From Elusimicrobiaceae bacterium (GTDB taxonomy: Bacteria > Elusimicrobiota > Elusimicrobia > Elusimicrobiales > Elusimicrobiaceae): a stretch of DNA of 50,248 bases. The stretch spans positions 1 to 50,248 of the forward strand of contig JAFXOI010000025.1 in the NCBI GenBank assembly GCA_017528825.1. Direction: 5' to 3'. This document shows positions 26,669 to 34,424 of this stretch, one piece after another. The notes below the pieces were generated by a model. It did not search any database. It worked only from the letters and a program-made list of their open reading frames with translations, and was not told where the DNA came from. The translations under genes and the position numbers were made by a program. Position 1 is the stretch's first letter, and the number at the start of each line of letters is the position of its first letter.

Positions 26669-27883
26669 ATGAACATACTAAAAACTTTCTTTTCTAAACT
26701 ATGGCACATGCCGTGGTGGCTTAAATTAATTATTATCCTGCTCATCGTAGCGGGCGGCTGGTGGTTGCATAAACGTTTCATTCGCAAACCTCCTATGCCT
26801 AAATATAAACTGGCCGAGGTGAAAAAAGGCGAAATTAAGGACATTGTCAAAGCGTCCGGTCCTTTGGCTCCGATTAATACAACCGAAGTGGGCGCGCTGG
26901 TGTCCGGTGAGATTTTGAAAATCTATGTGGATTACAATTCGAAGGTGAAGAAAGGGGATTTAATGGCCTTGATTGACCCGACCCAAGTGCAGGCGGCTTA
27001 TGAACAGGCGCAGGCCAGTTTGTCTTCTGCCAAAGAGGAATTGGAATCGGTCAAGATGACCTATAATTTAGCGCAGGCCAACCTTAAACGCTATCAAACT
27101 TTGTATAGGAAAAACTATGTGGCTAAGACGGATTTGGAGCAATATGAGCTAGCCTTTGCCAATGCCAAAAGCGGCTTAAATTCGGCTCAGTCTCGTGTCA
27201 TCCAAGCGCAAGCTAGCTTAGACCGTGCGCAAAAAGATTTGGACAATACCCGCATTATTGCGCCGATTGACGGCACGGTGCTGGGTAAAAAAGTAAGCGA
27301 AGGGCAATCCTTAACTTCCGGTTATGCCACGCCGGAAATGTTTACTTTGGCGCAAGATTTGACCAAAATGCAAATTGAAGCCAAAGTGTCTGAAGCCGAT
27401 GTGGTTAAAATTAAACAAGGACAAGAGGCCGCGTTCACGTTAGACGGATATCCGGACGAGAAATTTAAAGGCACCATCCGCCAAGTGCGCACCAATTATT
27501 CTGCGTCTTCTTCCTCTAATTCTTCCAGCAACAGCACCACCACATATATGGTCGTAATCGACGTAGATAATACCGAAGGAAAATTTATGCCCGGGATGAC
27601 GGCTACTATTACCATTACCGCAGATGACAAAAAAGATGTTTTATTAGTGCCTAATGAAGCGTTACGGTTTTCCCCCTCTTTCAATAAAGAAAAATTTACG
27701 ACCACCGGTGTGTGGGTGATGCAGCGTGGTGAAAAACCCAAACGCGTGGATGTGTCGATTGGCATTATTGCTGAGAAAGAAACCGAAATTAAATCCGGCG
27801 ATTTACAAGTAGGACAAAAAGTCATTCTTTCCGAAGATAAAACCGGACAAATGGCAGAAGGTTTTGGCCGCCGCAGAAGATAA
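26669..27883 (+). CDS. Periplasmic adaptor protein (MacA/HlyD family)
   Basis: About 404 aa. Start at ATG 26669, one base after the tolC stop; an in-frame GTG at 26657 overlaps tolC. One TM helix (residues ~15-35), a biotinyl/lipoyl half-motif, a coiled-coil hairpin (about 100-185, rich in Ala/Gln/Ser), the second lipoyl half (IIAPIDGTV) and a beta barrel, in the order expected for MacA. A Ser/Asn-rich insert (about 280-290) is low complexity. It bridges the MacB-like permease and TolC. Confidence 0.93.
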   Translation: MNILKTFFSKLWHMPWWLKLIIILLIVAGGWWLHKRFIRKPPMPKYKLAEVKKGEIKDIVKASGPLAPINTTEVGALVSGEILKIYVDYNSKVKKGDLMALIDPTQVQAAYEQAQASLSSAKEELESVKMTYNLAQANLKRYQTLYRKNYVAKTDLEQYELAFANAKSGLNSAQSRVIQAQASLDRAQKDLDNTRIIAPIDGTVLGKKVSEGQSLTSGYATPEMFTLAQDLTKMQIEAKVSEADVVKIKQGQEAAFTLDGYPDEKFKGTIRQVRTNYSASSSSNSSSNSTTTYMVVIDVDNTEGKFMPGMTATITITADDKKDVLLVPNEALRFSPSFNKEKFTTTGVWVMQRGEKPKRVDVSIGIIAEKETEIKSGDLQVGQKVILSEDKTGQMAEGFGRRRR

Positions 27884-27892
27884 GGATTTATC

Positions 27893-28579
27893 ATGAGCTT
27901 AATTGAAACAACTGACTTATTCAAAACCTATGTTTTAGGAGATGTGCAAGTGCACGCGCTGCAAGGGGTCAGTGTGTCGATTGAGCGCGGCGAATTTGTG
28001 GCGGTTATGGGGCCTTCCGGCAGCGGCAAATCTACTTTTATGAACATTTTGGGCTGCTTGGATAAACCCACCAGCGGCAAATATATCTTAGACGGAATTG
28101 ATGTGACGGCGACAAATTTGTCTAAACTGGCCGGGGTACGTAACCGCAAAATCGGATTTGTCTTTCAGGGGTTTAATTTAATCAGCCGTACGACGGCCCT
28201 TGAAAATGTAGAACTTCCGATGATTTACAATCATACCCCTGCGCATTTGCGCCGGAAAAAGGCCTTAGAATGTTTAGAGGCGGTAGGCCTTGCACAGCGC
28301 GCCTATCATATGCCCAATCAACTCTCCGGCGGGCAACAACAGCGCGTAGCGATTGCACGCAGCTTGGTGTGCGACGCACCGATTATTTTTGCCGACGAGC
28401 CGACAGGAAACTTAGATACCAAAATGAGTATCGAAGTAATGGAATTATTTACGCGCTTAAATAAAGAGTTGGGCAAAACCATTATTTTGATTACGCACGA
28501 GCCGGATATTGCCGAATATGCCGGGCGTTTGATTACTTTCCGTGATGGGAAAAAAGTAAGTGATGAGGTGAAAAAATGA
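27893..28579 (+). CDS. ABC transporter ATP-binding protein (MacB/LolD type)
   Basis: 228 aa. Walker A GPSGSGKST (40-48), Q-loop FQGFNL, signature LSGGQQQR (144-151) and Walker B with ADEPTGNLD (167-175), all intact. The sequence is of the MacB/LolD/FtsE class. It powers the permease encoded next; the stop and next start overlap by 4 bases (ATGA). Confidence 0.96.
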   Translation: MSLIETTDLFKTYVLGDVQVHALQGVSVSIERGEFVAVMGPSGSGKSTFMNILGCLDKPTSGKYILDGIDVTATNLSKLAGVRNRKIGFVFQGFNLISRTTALENVELPMIYNHTPAHLRRKKALECLEAVGLAQRAYHMPNQLSGGQQQRVAIARSLVCDAPIIFADEPTGNLDTKMSIEVMELFTRLNKELGKTIILITHEPDIAEYAGRLITFRDGKKVSDEVKK

Positions 28580-29811
28580 TTGATACCTTTGTGTCGGTTT
28601 TCCGCATTTCCCTCAAAGCCATTTTTGCCAATAAAATGCGCTCGGCACTGACGAGCTTGGGTATTGTGATTGGGGTAGCCGCGGTGATTACGATGTTAGC
28701 GGTGGGCTCGGGCACGCAGCAAAATATGAATGAGCGCTTTGCGCGTTTTGGCACGAACACTTTATATTTAGGAAAACCGTGGAATTTAGATGAAAGTATT
28801 TCCTCTCCCAAAGATATTACTATGGATGATGTGCGCGCGGTGCGTGAAGTGGCGGGTGTAAAGGCCGCTTCCCCGTATATTACCGATGGCTTTTCGGTGA
28901 AATATGGTTTTACGTCTACTTCGGTGGATGTATTGGCAACCGATACTTCTATTTTCGAAGTGTACGACTGGCAGTTGGCGACGGGGCGCACCTTCACCGA
29001 GCAAGAAATAAGTACTTATGCGCAAGTAGCGGTATTGGGCGATACGGTGGCAAAAACGGTTTTTTCCGACATGGATCCTATCGGCAAAACGATTATATTT
29101 GATGAAATTCCGTTTACGGTGATTGGGGTGATGAAGAAAAACGGACAAGGCGGTTTTGGCTTTGATATGGATGAAGGAACCTTAATCCCCTATACGACAG
29201 GTAGAGTGAAAATGAACACCGGTTGGACTTGGCGCAGTAGTGATCGGCTGGCATTGGATCGCGTGATTATTCGGGTGGAAGATATTAATCAAATTGAAAA
29301 TGTGAAGGAAGGCATTTCAAATGCCGTGCGCAATACCCATAAAATACATCCGATGGCGCAAGATGATTTTGAAATTACCGATATGGCCTCTTGGGTGGAA
29401 CAGGCCAAAGCCGCCAGCAAAACAATGAGTATTTTGTTGGCAGTGATTGGAATTGTATCTTTGTTGGTGGGCGGTATTGGGGTCATGAACATTATGCTCG
29501 TGTCTGTGACGGAGCGCACGCGCGAAATCGGCATTCGTATGGCTATTGGGGCTACCAGTGCCGATATCCGTTTGCAATTTTTGGCCGAAGCGGTGACCTT
29601 GTCTTGCCTAGGTGGACTAATTGGGGTACTGATAGGGGTGGGAGTCAGTCTGTTTATAGCTTCCCATGCCGATAATATCCCCGCTCAACTGAATATTTTT
29701 TCTATTATTATTTCGTTTGGCTTTTCTGCCGCAACGGGTATTTTCTTCGGGTTTTACCCCGCCTACAAGGCCTCTAAACTCACGCCTATTGATGCATTAA
29801 GGTATGAGTAA
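28576..29811 (+). CDS. MacB-type ABC transporter permease
   Basis: 411 aa. N-terminal TM helix, a large periplasmic MacB_PCD domain (about 45-250), then three C-terminal TM helices in an FtsX domain with the VTERTREIGIRMAIGA motif. With the ATPase, adaptor and TolC protein it makes a complete MacAB-TolC-like tripartite pump. Unlike E. coli MacB the ATPase is a separate protein. Substrate unknown: macrolides, lipopeptides or toxins in relatives. Confidence 0.95.
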   Translation: MIDTFVSVFRISLKAIFANKMRSALTSLGIVIGVAAVITMLAVGSGTQQNMNERFARFGTNTLYLGKPWNLDESISSPKDITMDDVRAVREVAGVKAASPYITDGFSVKYGFTSTSVDVLATDTSIFEVYDWQLATGRTFTEQEISTYAQVAVLGDTVAKTVFSDMDPIGKTIIFDEIPFTVIGVMKKNGQGGFGFDMDEGTLIPYTTGRVKMNTGWTWRSSDRLALDRVIIRVEDINQIENVKEGISNAVRNTHKIHPMAQDDFEITDMASWVEQAKAASKTMSILLAVIGIVSLLVGGIGVMNIMLVSVTERTREIGIRMAIGATSADIRLQFLAEAVTLSCLGGLIGVLIGVGVSLFIASHADNIPAQLNIFSIIISFGFSAATGIFFGFYPAYKASKLTPIDALRYE

Positions 29812-29830
29812 GTAAAATTTAGTGCTCATT

Positions 29831-30511
29831 CTATGGAAGTATATATTCATAGGCGCAACCAGTTCCCTTGTAAGAGCCATTAAAAATTTTTTGGCAATAA
29901 TCACCTTTATTTTTAGTAAATTTGTAATTTGTGTTGATACAACTAAAATATTCGGAACAAGAAATATTTCCGTTAGCCTCAGACATATTTGGTTTATAAA
30001 ATGAAACGATTCGAAAGGTGCCCCCTTTATAAGGACCTGTTAAACGTACCATATTAAAAGCTATTGTTTCATGATTTTGATACAATTGAAGTGCCCAGTC
30101 TTTATTCGTTTTTTGATCTACAACAACACTAGCAATGATTTCACGTGTGTCTTGTTGTAAAGGAATATCTATATCCAATAAATCAAAACGATTTGCATAT
30201 TCTCCATTGGCTAAGTAATATCGTTCATTCGCAAGCCATACCTGTCTCAGTAATTGTATGGCTTCTGTAGCTTTTGCCTTTTCTACGGCCTTTTCATATT
30301 GCGGCAGGGCAATAGCAGATAAAATACCGATAATCAGTACGACGACCAACAATTCAATGAGTGTAAAAGCTTTTTTTGTCGTCATCCCGGACATGGATCC
30401 GGGATCCAGTCTGTTTATGAAGGTATTTTCCTTATTAACGGCCTGGATTGTGGGTCCACGCCCGCAATGACGGCTTTTTTGATTGTTTCTATTTTCTTTT
30501 TTCATCATCAT
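29831..30511 (-). CDS. Type IV pilin-like protein with repeat-extended leader
   Basis: 226 aa as read from 30511. The pilin signal is TTKKA^FTLIELL with mature Phe at residue 49, so the leader is 48 residues, against 4-8 in its relatives. The extra leader is the in-frame translation of a palindromic repeat (30381-30471). An alternative start is ATG 30385 (MTTKKA), which has only a poor ribosome site; the upstream start MMMKK also has just a weak GAG. The mature part is of the [15 protein letters not shown] subclass, with CSEYFSC and two further Cys near the end. A structured RNA ends about 40 bp upstream. An A7 tract in the KK codons just before the cleavage site is a possible slippage point. 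Confidence 0.8.
   Translation of the reverse strand: MMMKKENRNNQKSRHCGRGPTIQAVNKENTFINRLDPGSMSGMTTKKAFTLIELLVVVLIIGILSAIALPQYEKAVEKAKATEAIQLLRQVWLANERYYLANGEYANRFDLLDIDIPLQQDTREIIASVVVDQKTNKDWALQLYQNHETIAFNMVRLTGPYKGGTFRIVSFYKPNMSEANGNISCSEYFSCINTNYKFTKNKGDYCQKIFNGSYKGTGCAYEYILP
30381..30471. repeat. Palindromic dispersed repeat, copy 2, inside the pilin leader
   Basis: A 91-bp element with GTCAT and ATGAC at the ends, an inner CCCGGA/TCCGGG hairpin, an ATCCAG (30404)/CTGGAT pair, and a TGTGGG/CCCGCA pair near the right end. It is flanked by near-identical GCTTTTTTTG (30369-30378) and GCTTTTTTG (30473-30481), which could be a target duplication. It remains open in the pilin frame. Confidence 0.7.
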
Positions 30512-30549
30512 TTTCTCGTATTTTTATACTCGGGCTCAAACAAGGCCAT

Positions 30550-30575
30550 AAAAAACGGCTGCCTTATTTGAGCCG
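30550..30575 (-). terminator. Terminator of pilin leader RNA 1
   Basis: CGGCT pairs with AGCCG around a 10-nt loop, followed by T6 on the minus strand. The 3' arm CAGCCGT can instead pair with ACGGCTG of the RNA core (7 bp), an antiterminator-like alternative. Confidence 0.75.
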
Positions 30576-30812
30576 ATCTGAACAACCCAAATAAAACAGC
30601 CGTGGTCTGCCGTTCTTGCGAACGGCAAACACTTGGCACAAAACAAACGGCTCATGACTTCCGTTCATTTTGTGCCTATAACGACTGCTTTTGGATTCAG
30701 ATCGTGTTTTCAGTTTTCTGAAAACAAGTCCGCATTCTACATGCGGTTCCAAAAACAGATTAAATTGTAATTTGCGCCCTTGTGGGGCGGTTTCATCCTC
30801 CCTAAATAGGAT
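30550..30812 (-). ncRNA. Pilin leader RNA, copy 1 (unrecognised structured RNA)
   Basis: About 260 nt, 5' end near 30812. Stems in order on the RNA: 30785-30789/30775-30779; CCGCAT/ATGCGG (30746-30730); an U-rich hairpin TTTTCAG/CTGAAAA; a long-range closing helix (30703-30696 with 30582-30575) enclosing CAGTCGT/ACGGCTG (30687-30681 with 30603-30597), GGCACAAAA/TTTTGTGCC (30676-30668 with 30643-30635) and an 11-bp hairpin with a GCAA GNRA loop (30630-30605). A terminator follows (30575-30550). The copy at 40159 has the same fold with compensatory changes. Confidence 0.8.
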
Positions 30813-30818
30813 AATTTT

Positions 30819-30846
30819 ATTATACTAATTTGTTTTTATTCGTCAA
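30819..30846 (-). promoter_or_regulatory. Promoter of pilin leader RNA 1
   Basis: Minus strand: -35 TTGACG (30846-30841), 16-nt spacer, -10 TATAAT (30824-30819), a near-consensus promoter placed to start the structured RNA. Confidence 0.75.
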
Positions 30847-30950
30847 TCTTTTTCATTTTTCCCCCTCGTCAATGAGGGGCTTTTTTTGCTATCTTAAAAA
30901 TAGTTGCAATAAAATTGCCATCTTTTGTGTTATATAGATGTGAGGCGTTT

Positions 30951-31514
30951 ATGAGCCAGCGTAGCGATGATGAATTGGTACAAGGGTGCCAGCAAGGGAA
31001 AGAGGAAGATTTTAATGAATTAGTATATCGGTATAAAAACAGTTTATACCAATATATTCTGGCTCTCACACGCGACGAAGGAGCCGCGGGAGATATTTTC
31101 CAAGAGGTGTTTTTAAGTTTCTACCGTCGTATTGGAGAATATAAACCGGAAGGAAAATTGAAAAGTTATTTATTCACTTCGGCGCGCAATCGGGTACTTA
31201 ATTATTTTCGGGATCGGGATAAAGCGATTTCTTTGGATGATACCGATGAGGAAGGAACGCCGTATTTGCACCAAGAAGTAGCCGGAAATGATCTTTCACC
31301 GTTGGAGGGATTGGCGCAGGCGGAAGGATTAGAAAAAATTCGTATGGCATCGCTCTTGCTCCCCCCCAAACAACGGGAAGCGGTATATTTGAAACAATTA
31401 ATGACGTTTCAGGAAATGGCCGAAATGTTACAACGCCCCTTAGGAAGTGTACTGGCGGATTATCATCGGGGCATACGTAAAATGCAAGAAGTATTAAAAG
31501 AGGAAAATTTATGA
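30951..31514 (+). CDS. ECF-type RNA polymerase sigma factor
   Basis: 187 aa from the ATG at 30951, which has GAGG upstream. Region 2 (DELVQGCQQG.. through FQEVFLSFYRRI..YLFTSARN) and region 4 (about 130-180, PPKQREAVYLKQL..EMAEML..GSVLADYHRG) are both present; no region 3, as in ECF factors. Directs transcription of an envelope or stress regulon that cannot be read here. The stop overlaps the anti-sigma gene start by 4 bases. A C7 run at 31361-31367, between regions 2 and 4, could slip and inactivate it. Confidence 0.93.
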   Translation: MSQRSDDELVQGCQQGKEEDFNELVYRYKNSLYQYILALTRDEGAAGDIFQEVFLSFYRRIGEYKPEGKLKSYLFTSARNRVLNYFRDRDKAISLDDTDEEGTPYLHQEVAGNDLSPLEGLAQAEGLEKIRMASLLLPPKQREAVYLKQLMTFQEMAEMLQRPLGSVLADYHRGIRKMQEVLKEENL

Positions 31515-31909
31515 AAAATATATGCGAACAAGCGGCTTTGTATTTTTACGGTGAAATGGACGCACAGCAAGCCGCTCAATTTAAGCAACATCTTGCTAAT
31601 TGTGAGGCCTGCCGACGGGAAATAGCCTTTTTGCAGGCCACGCAGGAGGCTTTGTTCCCCCCCGCCGCGCCGCAAGCGATTGTAGAGCGGGTTTTGCAAG
31701 GGAAAAAAATACCTTTTTGGAAACGTGTGTATAAACTGGCTTTGGGAGGAGCTTTGGTGTTGATACTGGGGGTATATGGATTTTTCCATTTGCCTTTGAA
31801 TCAGACCGAACAGAACAACACGGACTGGATTGCTTATGTGTCTGTAGAAGCGGATACACAATATCAAAGTTTTGTGACGGATTTTGAAGCATTTGAAAAC
31901 GATTTTTAG
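31511..31909 (+). CDS. Membrane anti-sigma factor with zinc-finger (ZAS/zf-HC2) domain
   Basis: 132 aa. Cytosolic N-terminal zinc-finger with H27-x3-C31-x2-C34, one TM helix at about 76-94, and a short periplasmic tail. It would hold the upstream sigma factor at the membrane until a signal releases it. Overlapped start and ATGA coupling fit sigma/anti-sigma pairs. A C7 tract (31657-31663) lies between the zinc-finger and TM regions. Confidence 0.88.
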   Translation: MKNICEQAALYFYGEMDAQQAAQFKQHLANCEACRREIAFLQATQEALFPPAAPQAIVERVLQGKKIPFWKRVYKLALGGALVLILGVYGFFHLPLNQTEQNNTDWIAYVSVEADTQYQSFVTDFEAFENDF

Positions 31910-31930
31910 AATAAAACAGGAGGGTTGTAT

Positions 31931-32560
31931 ATGATGAAAAAAGTAATAATGTTAGCAGCTGTACTGGCTTTGTGTGCGCCGGTATTTGCGGCTGAAGAGC
32001 AGGGAAAAGGAGCACCGCAGAAGGATTTCCACCCGTCTATGCATGCTCAAAAGGGCCCGCATGGTATGAAGGGTGGCTTGCAAAAAGGCATGATGTTTGG
32101 AAACAAAGAAAACTTGGAAAAAATGAAAGAAGCTCAAGCCAAACATAAAGCTGATTCGGAGCAATTGGAAAAGTTGGTAAAAGAATATAAAAAGGCAAAA
32201 GACGGCAGCAAAAAACAAACCGCTGCCCGTGAAGAAATCGCCAAAAAATTAGGCGAAATGCGTGAGGAACAAATCCAAAATCGCCGTGAAAAAATAGCTG
32301 GGTTTGAAAAACGCATTGACGAAATGAAGAGTCGTTTGGCTGAAGAAGAAAAACCGGAAGCTAAAGAAGCTTGGCTCAATGATATGACCGAACAAGTGAT
32401 TAAAAACGACGGTAAATTTAATCCGGCTTTTCGGGTAGGACCCAAAGGACAGGGCAGAGAAGGTTTCGGCGGACCGAGAGAAGGTGGCCCGCAAGGCCCG
32501 GGGTTTGACGGTGAAGTACATCCTTTACCGATGCCGCCGGCTCCTGCAGAAGAAAAATAA
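31931..32560 (+). CDS. Secreted Met/Lys-rich coiled-coil protein (CpxP/Spy-like in layout)
   Basis: About 209 aa, start at 31931 after an AGGAGGG site. Signal peptide ending PVFA-AE. A Gly/Met/His-rich stretch (about 25-65), a long charged coiled coil (about 65-160, Lys/Glu/Ala-rich) and a Gly/Pro-rich tail. No known family was recognised. As third gene of the sigma/anti-sigma operon it resembles small periplasmic sensor or chaperone proteins such as CpxP, Spy or CnrX, which feed back on envelope-stress sigma systems; this is inference from context and shape. Confidence 0.7.
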   Translation: MMKKVIMLAAVLALCAPVFAAEEQGKGAPQKDFHPSMHAQKGPHGMKGGLQKGMMFGNKENLEKMKEAQAKHKADSEQLEKLVKEYKKAKDGSKKQTAAREEIAKKLGEMREEQIQNRREKIAGFEKRIDEMKSRLAEEEKPEAKEAWLNDMTEQVIKNDGKFNPAFRVGPKGQGREGFGGPREGGPQGPGFDGEVHPLPMPPAPAEEK

Positions 32561-32582
32561 TAGCAGTAGTTTCTAAAGCATA

Positions 32583-32613
32583 AAAAACCCGCCCGGTATG
32601 GGCGGGTTTTTTT
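32583..32613. terminator. Bidirectional terminator
   Basis: AAACCCGCCC pairs with GGGCGGGTTT around GGTAT, with A6 before and T7 after. Between convergent transcripts. Confidence 0.9.
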
Positions 32614-32626
32614 AAGTATGAAATAC

Positions 32627-32950
32627 TTAGTTGCTCAACGCTTCTTTCCAAGCTTGTTTCTCGTCGTTTAATTGAGTCTTAACGGTATTTACTTTTTCTT
32701 GGACAGCTTGCTTAGCTAAGTCGGCAGCTGAAACGGACGAAGAGTCTGTATTAGTCGCCGAAGCAGCCGCTTTGGCGTTTTGATAAGCTTGTTTGGCTTC
32801 GATTAATTTTTGACGAGTTTCAGCCGATTTTTGTAATGCTTCTTCTAAAGTTAACGGAGTGTTAGCGGAAGAAGTAGCGGTATCTGCAGTGCTGGCACAA
32901 CCGGCAAAAGCCATGGCGGCCAACAAGGTAAAGAATACAGTTTTTTTCAT
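32627..32950 (-). CDS. Small Ala-rich lipoprotein
   Basis: 107 aa. Signal peptide with lipobox FAGC (Cys 18). The mature part is short and helical, rich in Ala, Lys, Glu and Gln with heptad-like spacing (a likely coiled coil), somewhat like Lpp-type or other structural lipoproteins, though without a clear Lpp C-terminal Lys. Ser/Thr/Asn-rich linkers precede and split it. Not recognised further. Convergent with the ECF operon and divergent from rmuC. Confidence 0.8.
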   Translation of the reverse strand: MKKTVFFTLLAAMAFAGCASTADTATSSANTPLTLEEALQKSAETRQKLIEAKQAYQNAKAAASATNTDSSSVSAADLAKQAVQEKVNTVKTQLNDEKQAWKEALSN

Positions 32951-33077
32951 GTCAACCTCTTTGTGTAGAATATACCTATATTGTAAAAAAAATACTTTTG
33001 TTGTGCAATTTTTTCTTTGCAGAGTTGGGGTTTCCCTCCGAAAATGTTATGATAGAAAAAAAGAGACAGGAGTGCAT

Positions 33078-34424
33078 ATGAGCATTTTGGCAATAGCAAT
33101 TTGTTTGGTAATTGGGATCATTATTGGGGCGGCAGTGTTATATATCTATGAAAAACCCCGTCAACAGGCTTTGGAACAGGAAGTGGTTCGGTTGCGTGGT
33201 GAAGTGGCTGACATGGCAGACTTGCGCCGCCAACAGGTCGTTTTAACAGCCGATAATGCACGCCTGAAAGAACAAACGCTTTCCCTGGAAAAAGAGCGGG
33301 CTCTTATTGAAAAGAATTTTGCGGATTTGTCTGCTACCTATCAGGCCCAGTTTGCCGATTTGGCCGGTAAAATTTTAGAAGAAAAAACAAAAGGACTTGA
33401 AAATAAAAATACGGAAGTATTGCGCCCGTTGGCCCTACAACTGGAAGGTTTTGTCAAACGGGTAGCCGATATGGAACGTATGACGGCAGAAAAGCAAGCC
33501 CGTTTAGAAAAAGGCCTCTATGATGTGATGAAATCTACCGAGAAAATTGACCAAAGTGCCGTGAGTTTGGCCAATGCCATTAAAGGCGAGTCTATCGTGC
33601 GTGGTAGCTGGGGTGAAGAGGCCTTAAAACATATTTTAGATAGTGCCGGCATGAAAGCGGGGGTGGATTATTTTGAACAAGTTTCCGAAGAAGGCAAGCG
33701 CGTAGATGTGCAAATTGCTTTGCCCAATGATCGGTGGATTGTGGTAGATTCTAAGACGATTTTTAATCATTATATGCAGTATTATAACGAACAAGATCCG
33801 AAACAAAAAGAGGCGTTGTTAGAGGCACATGTTAAAGACGTTAAGAAAACTATTCGGGATTTATCTTCCAAAAAATACTATAAGAAATTTGAACAGACCG
33901 GCGACAAGGTACAACCCGATTATACCTTGATGTTTGTATATCCGGAAAGCGCATTGTTGGCGGCGGTATCCCAAGACACGGAAGTGTTGCAAGAGGCATG
34001 GAAAAATAATATTGCGCTGGTGTCGGCTACTTCTTTGATGAGTACGTTAAAAATGGTGTCTAAACTGTGGGATATTGATAAGCAGCATGCTTATATGGAA
34101 AGCTGGAAAGAAGACATTGTGAAATTTTTAGAAAAATTTAACGACTTCTTAATCAATTTTGCTAAGACGGAAAATGCAGTCTTAAATGCTGCAGAAAGCA
34201 TCAAAGTAGCCCGCGGCCATGTGGACGGTAATAAAGGGGCACTCTTACCCGTTGTGCAACGCATTGTGGACATGTATGAAGTGCCGGTTAGCAAAGAAAG
34301 CGCTCGCCTGCTTAAACGGTTAGACTATGAATATACCGGCAGTAAAAAACGCGGGGCTACTACTAAAAAAGATACAGAAGAAATTACTTCCCAGACGAAT
34401 TCTTTGCCTTTTGAGCAGGCATAG
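33078..34424 (+). CDS. rmuC: DNA recombination protein RmuC
   Basis: 448 aa. Start at ATG 33078 after AGGAG; the frame is open upstream but overlaps the divergent lipoprotein. One N-terminal TM helix (residues 1-22), a long coiled coil (about 25-150), then the RmuC domain with IKGESIVRGSWGEEALKHIL and the nuclease-like VDSKTIFNHY core. RmuC limits inversions at short repeats in E. coli, which may matter in a genome with many repeats and pilin paralogues. Its 3' end overlaps the convergent glycosyltransferase gene by 41 bp. Confidence 0.93.
   Translation: MSILAIAICLVIGIIIGAAVLYIYEKPRQQALEQEVVRLRGEVADMADLRRQQVVLTADNARLKEQTLSLEKERALIEKNFADLSATYQAQFADLAGKILEEKTKGLENKNTEVLRPLALQLEGFVKRVADMERMTAEKQARLEKGLYDVMKSTEKIDQSAVSLANAIKGESIVRGSWGEEALKHILDSAGMKAGVDYFEQVSEEGKRVDVQIALPNDRWIVVDSKTIFNHYMQYYNEQDPKQKEALLEAHVKDVKKTIRDLSSKKYYKKFEQTGDKVQPDYTLMFVYPESALLAAVSQDTEVLQEAWKNNIALVSATSLMSTLKMVSKLWDIDKQHAYMESWKEDIVKFLEKFNDFLINFAKTENAVLNAAESIKVARGHVDGNKGALLPVVQRIVDMYEVPVSKESARLLKRLDYEYTGSKKRGATTKKDTEEITSQTNSLPFEQA

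Noticed and set aside
30550-30812. 6S RNA, tmRNA, RNase P RNA or a c-di-GMP riboswitch for the leader RNA
   Set aside because: None of their conserved sequences were found (no tRNA-like ends, no GAAAGUCC, no GEMM core), and there are two copies before pilins.
32859-33077. Longer N-terminus for RmuC
   Set aside because: It overlaps the divergent lipoprotein gene and has no start signal. AGGAG and the TM helix fit 33078.
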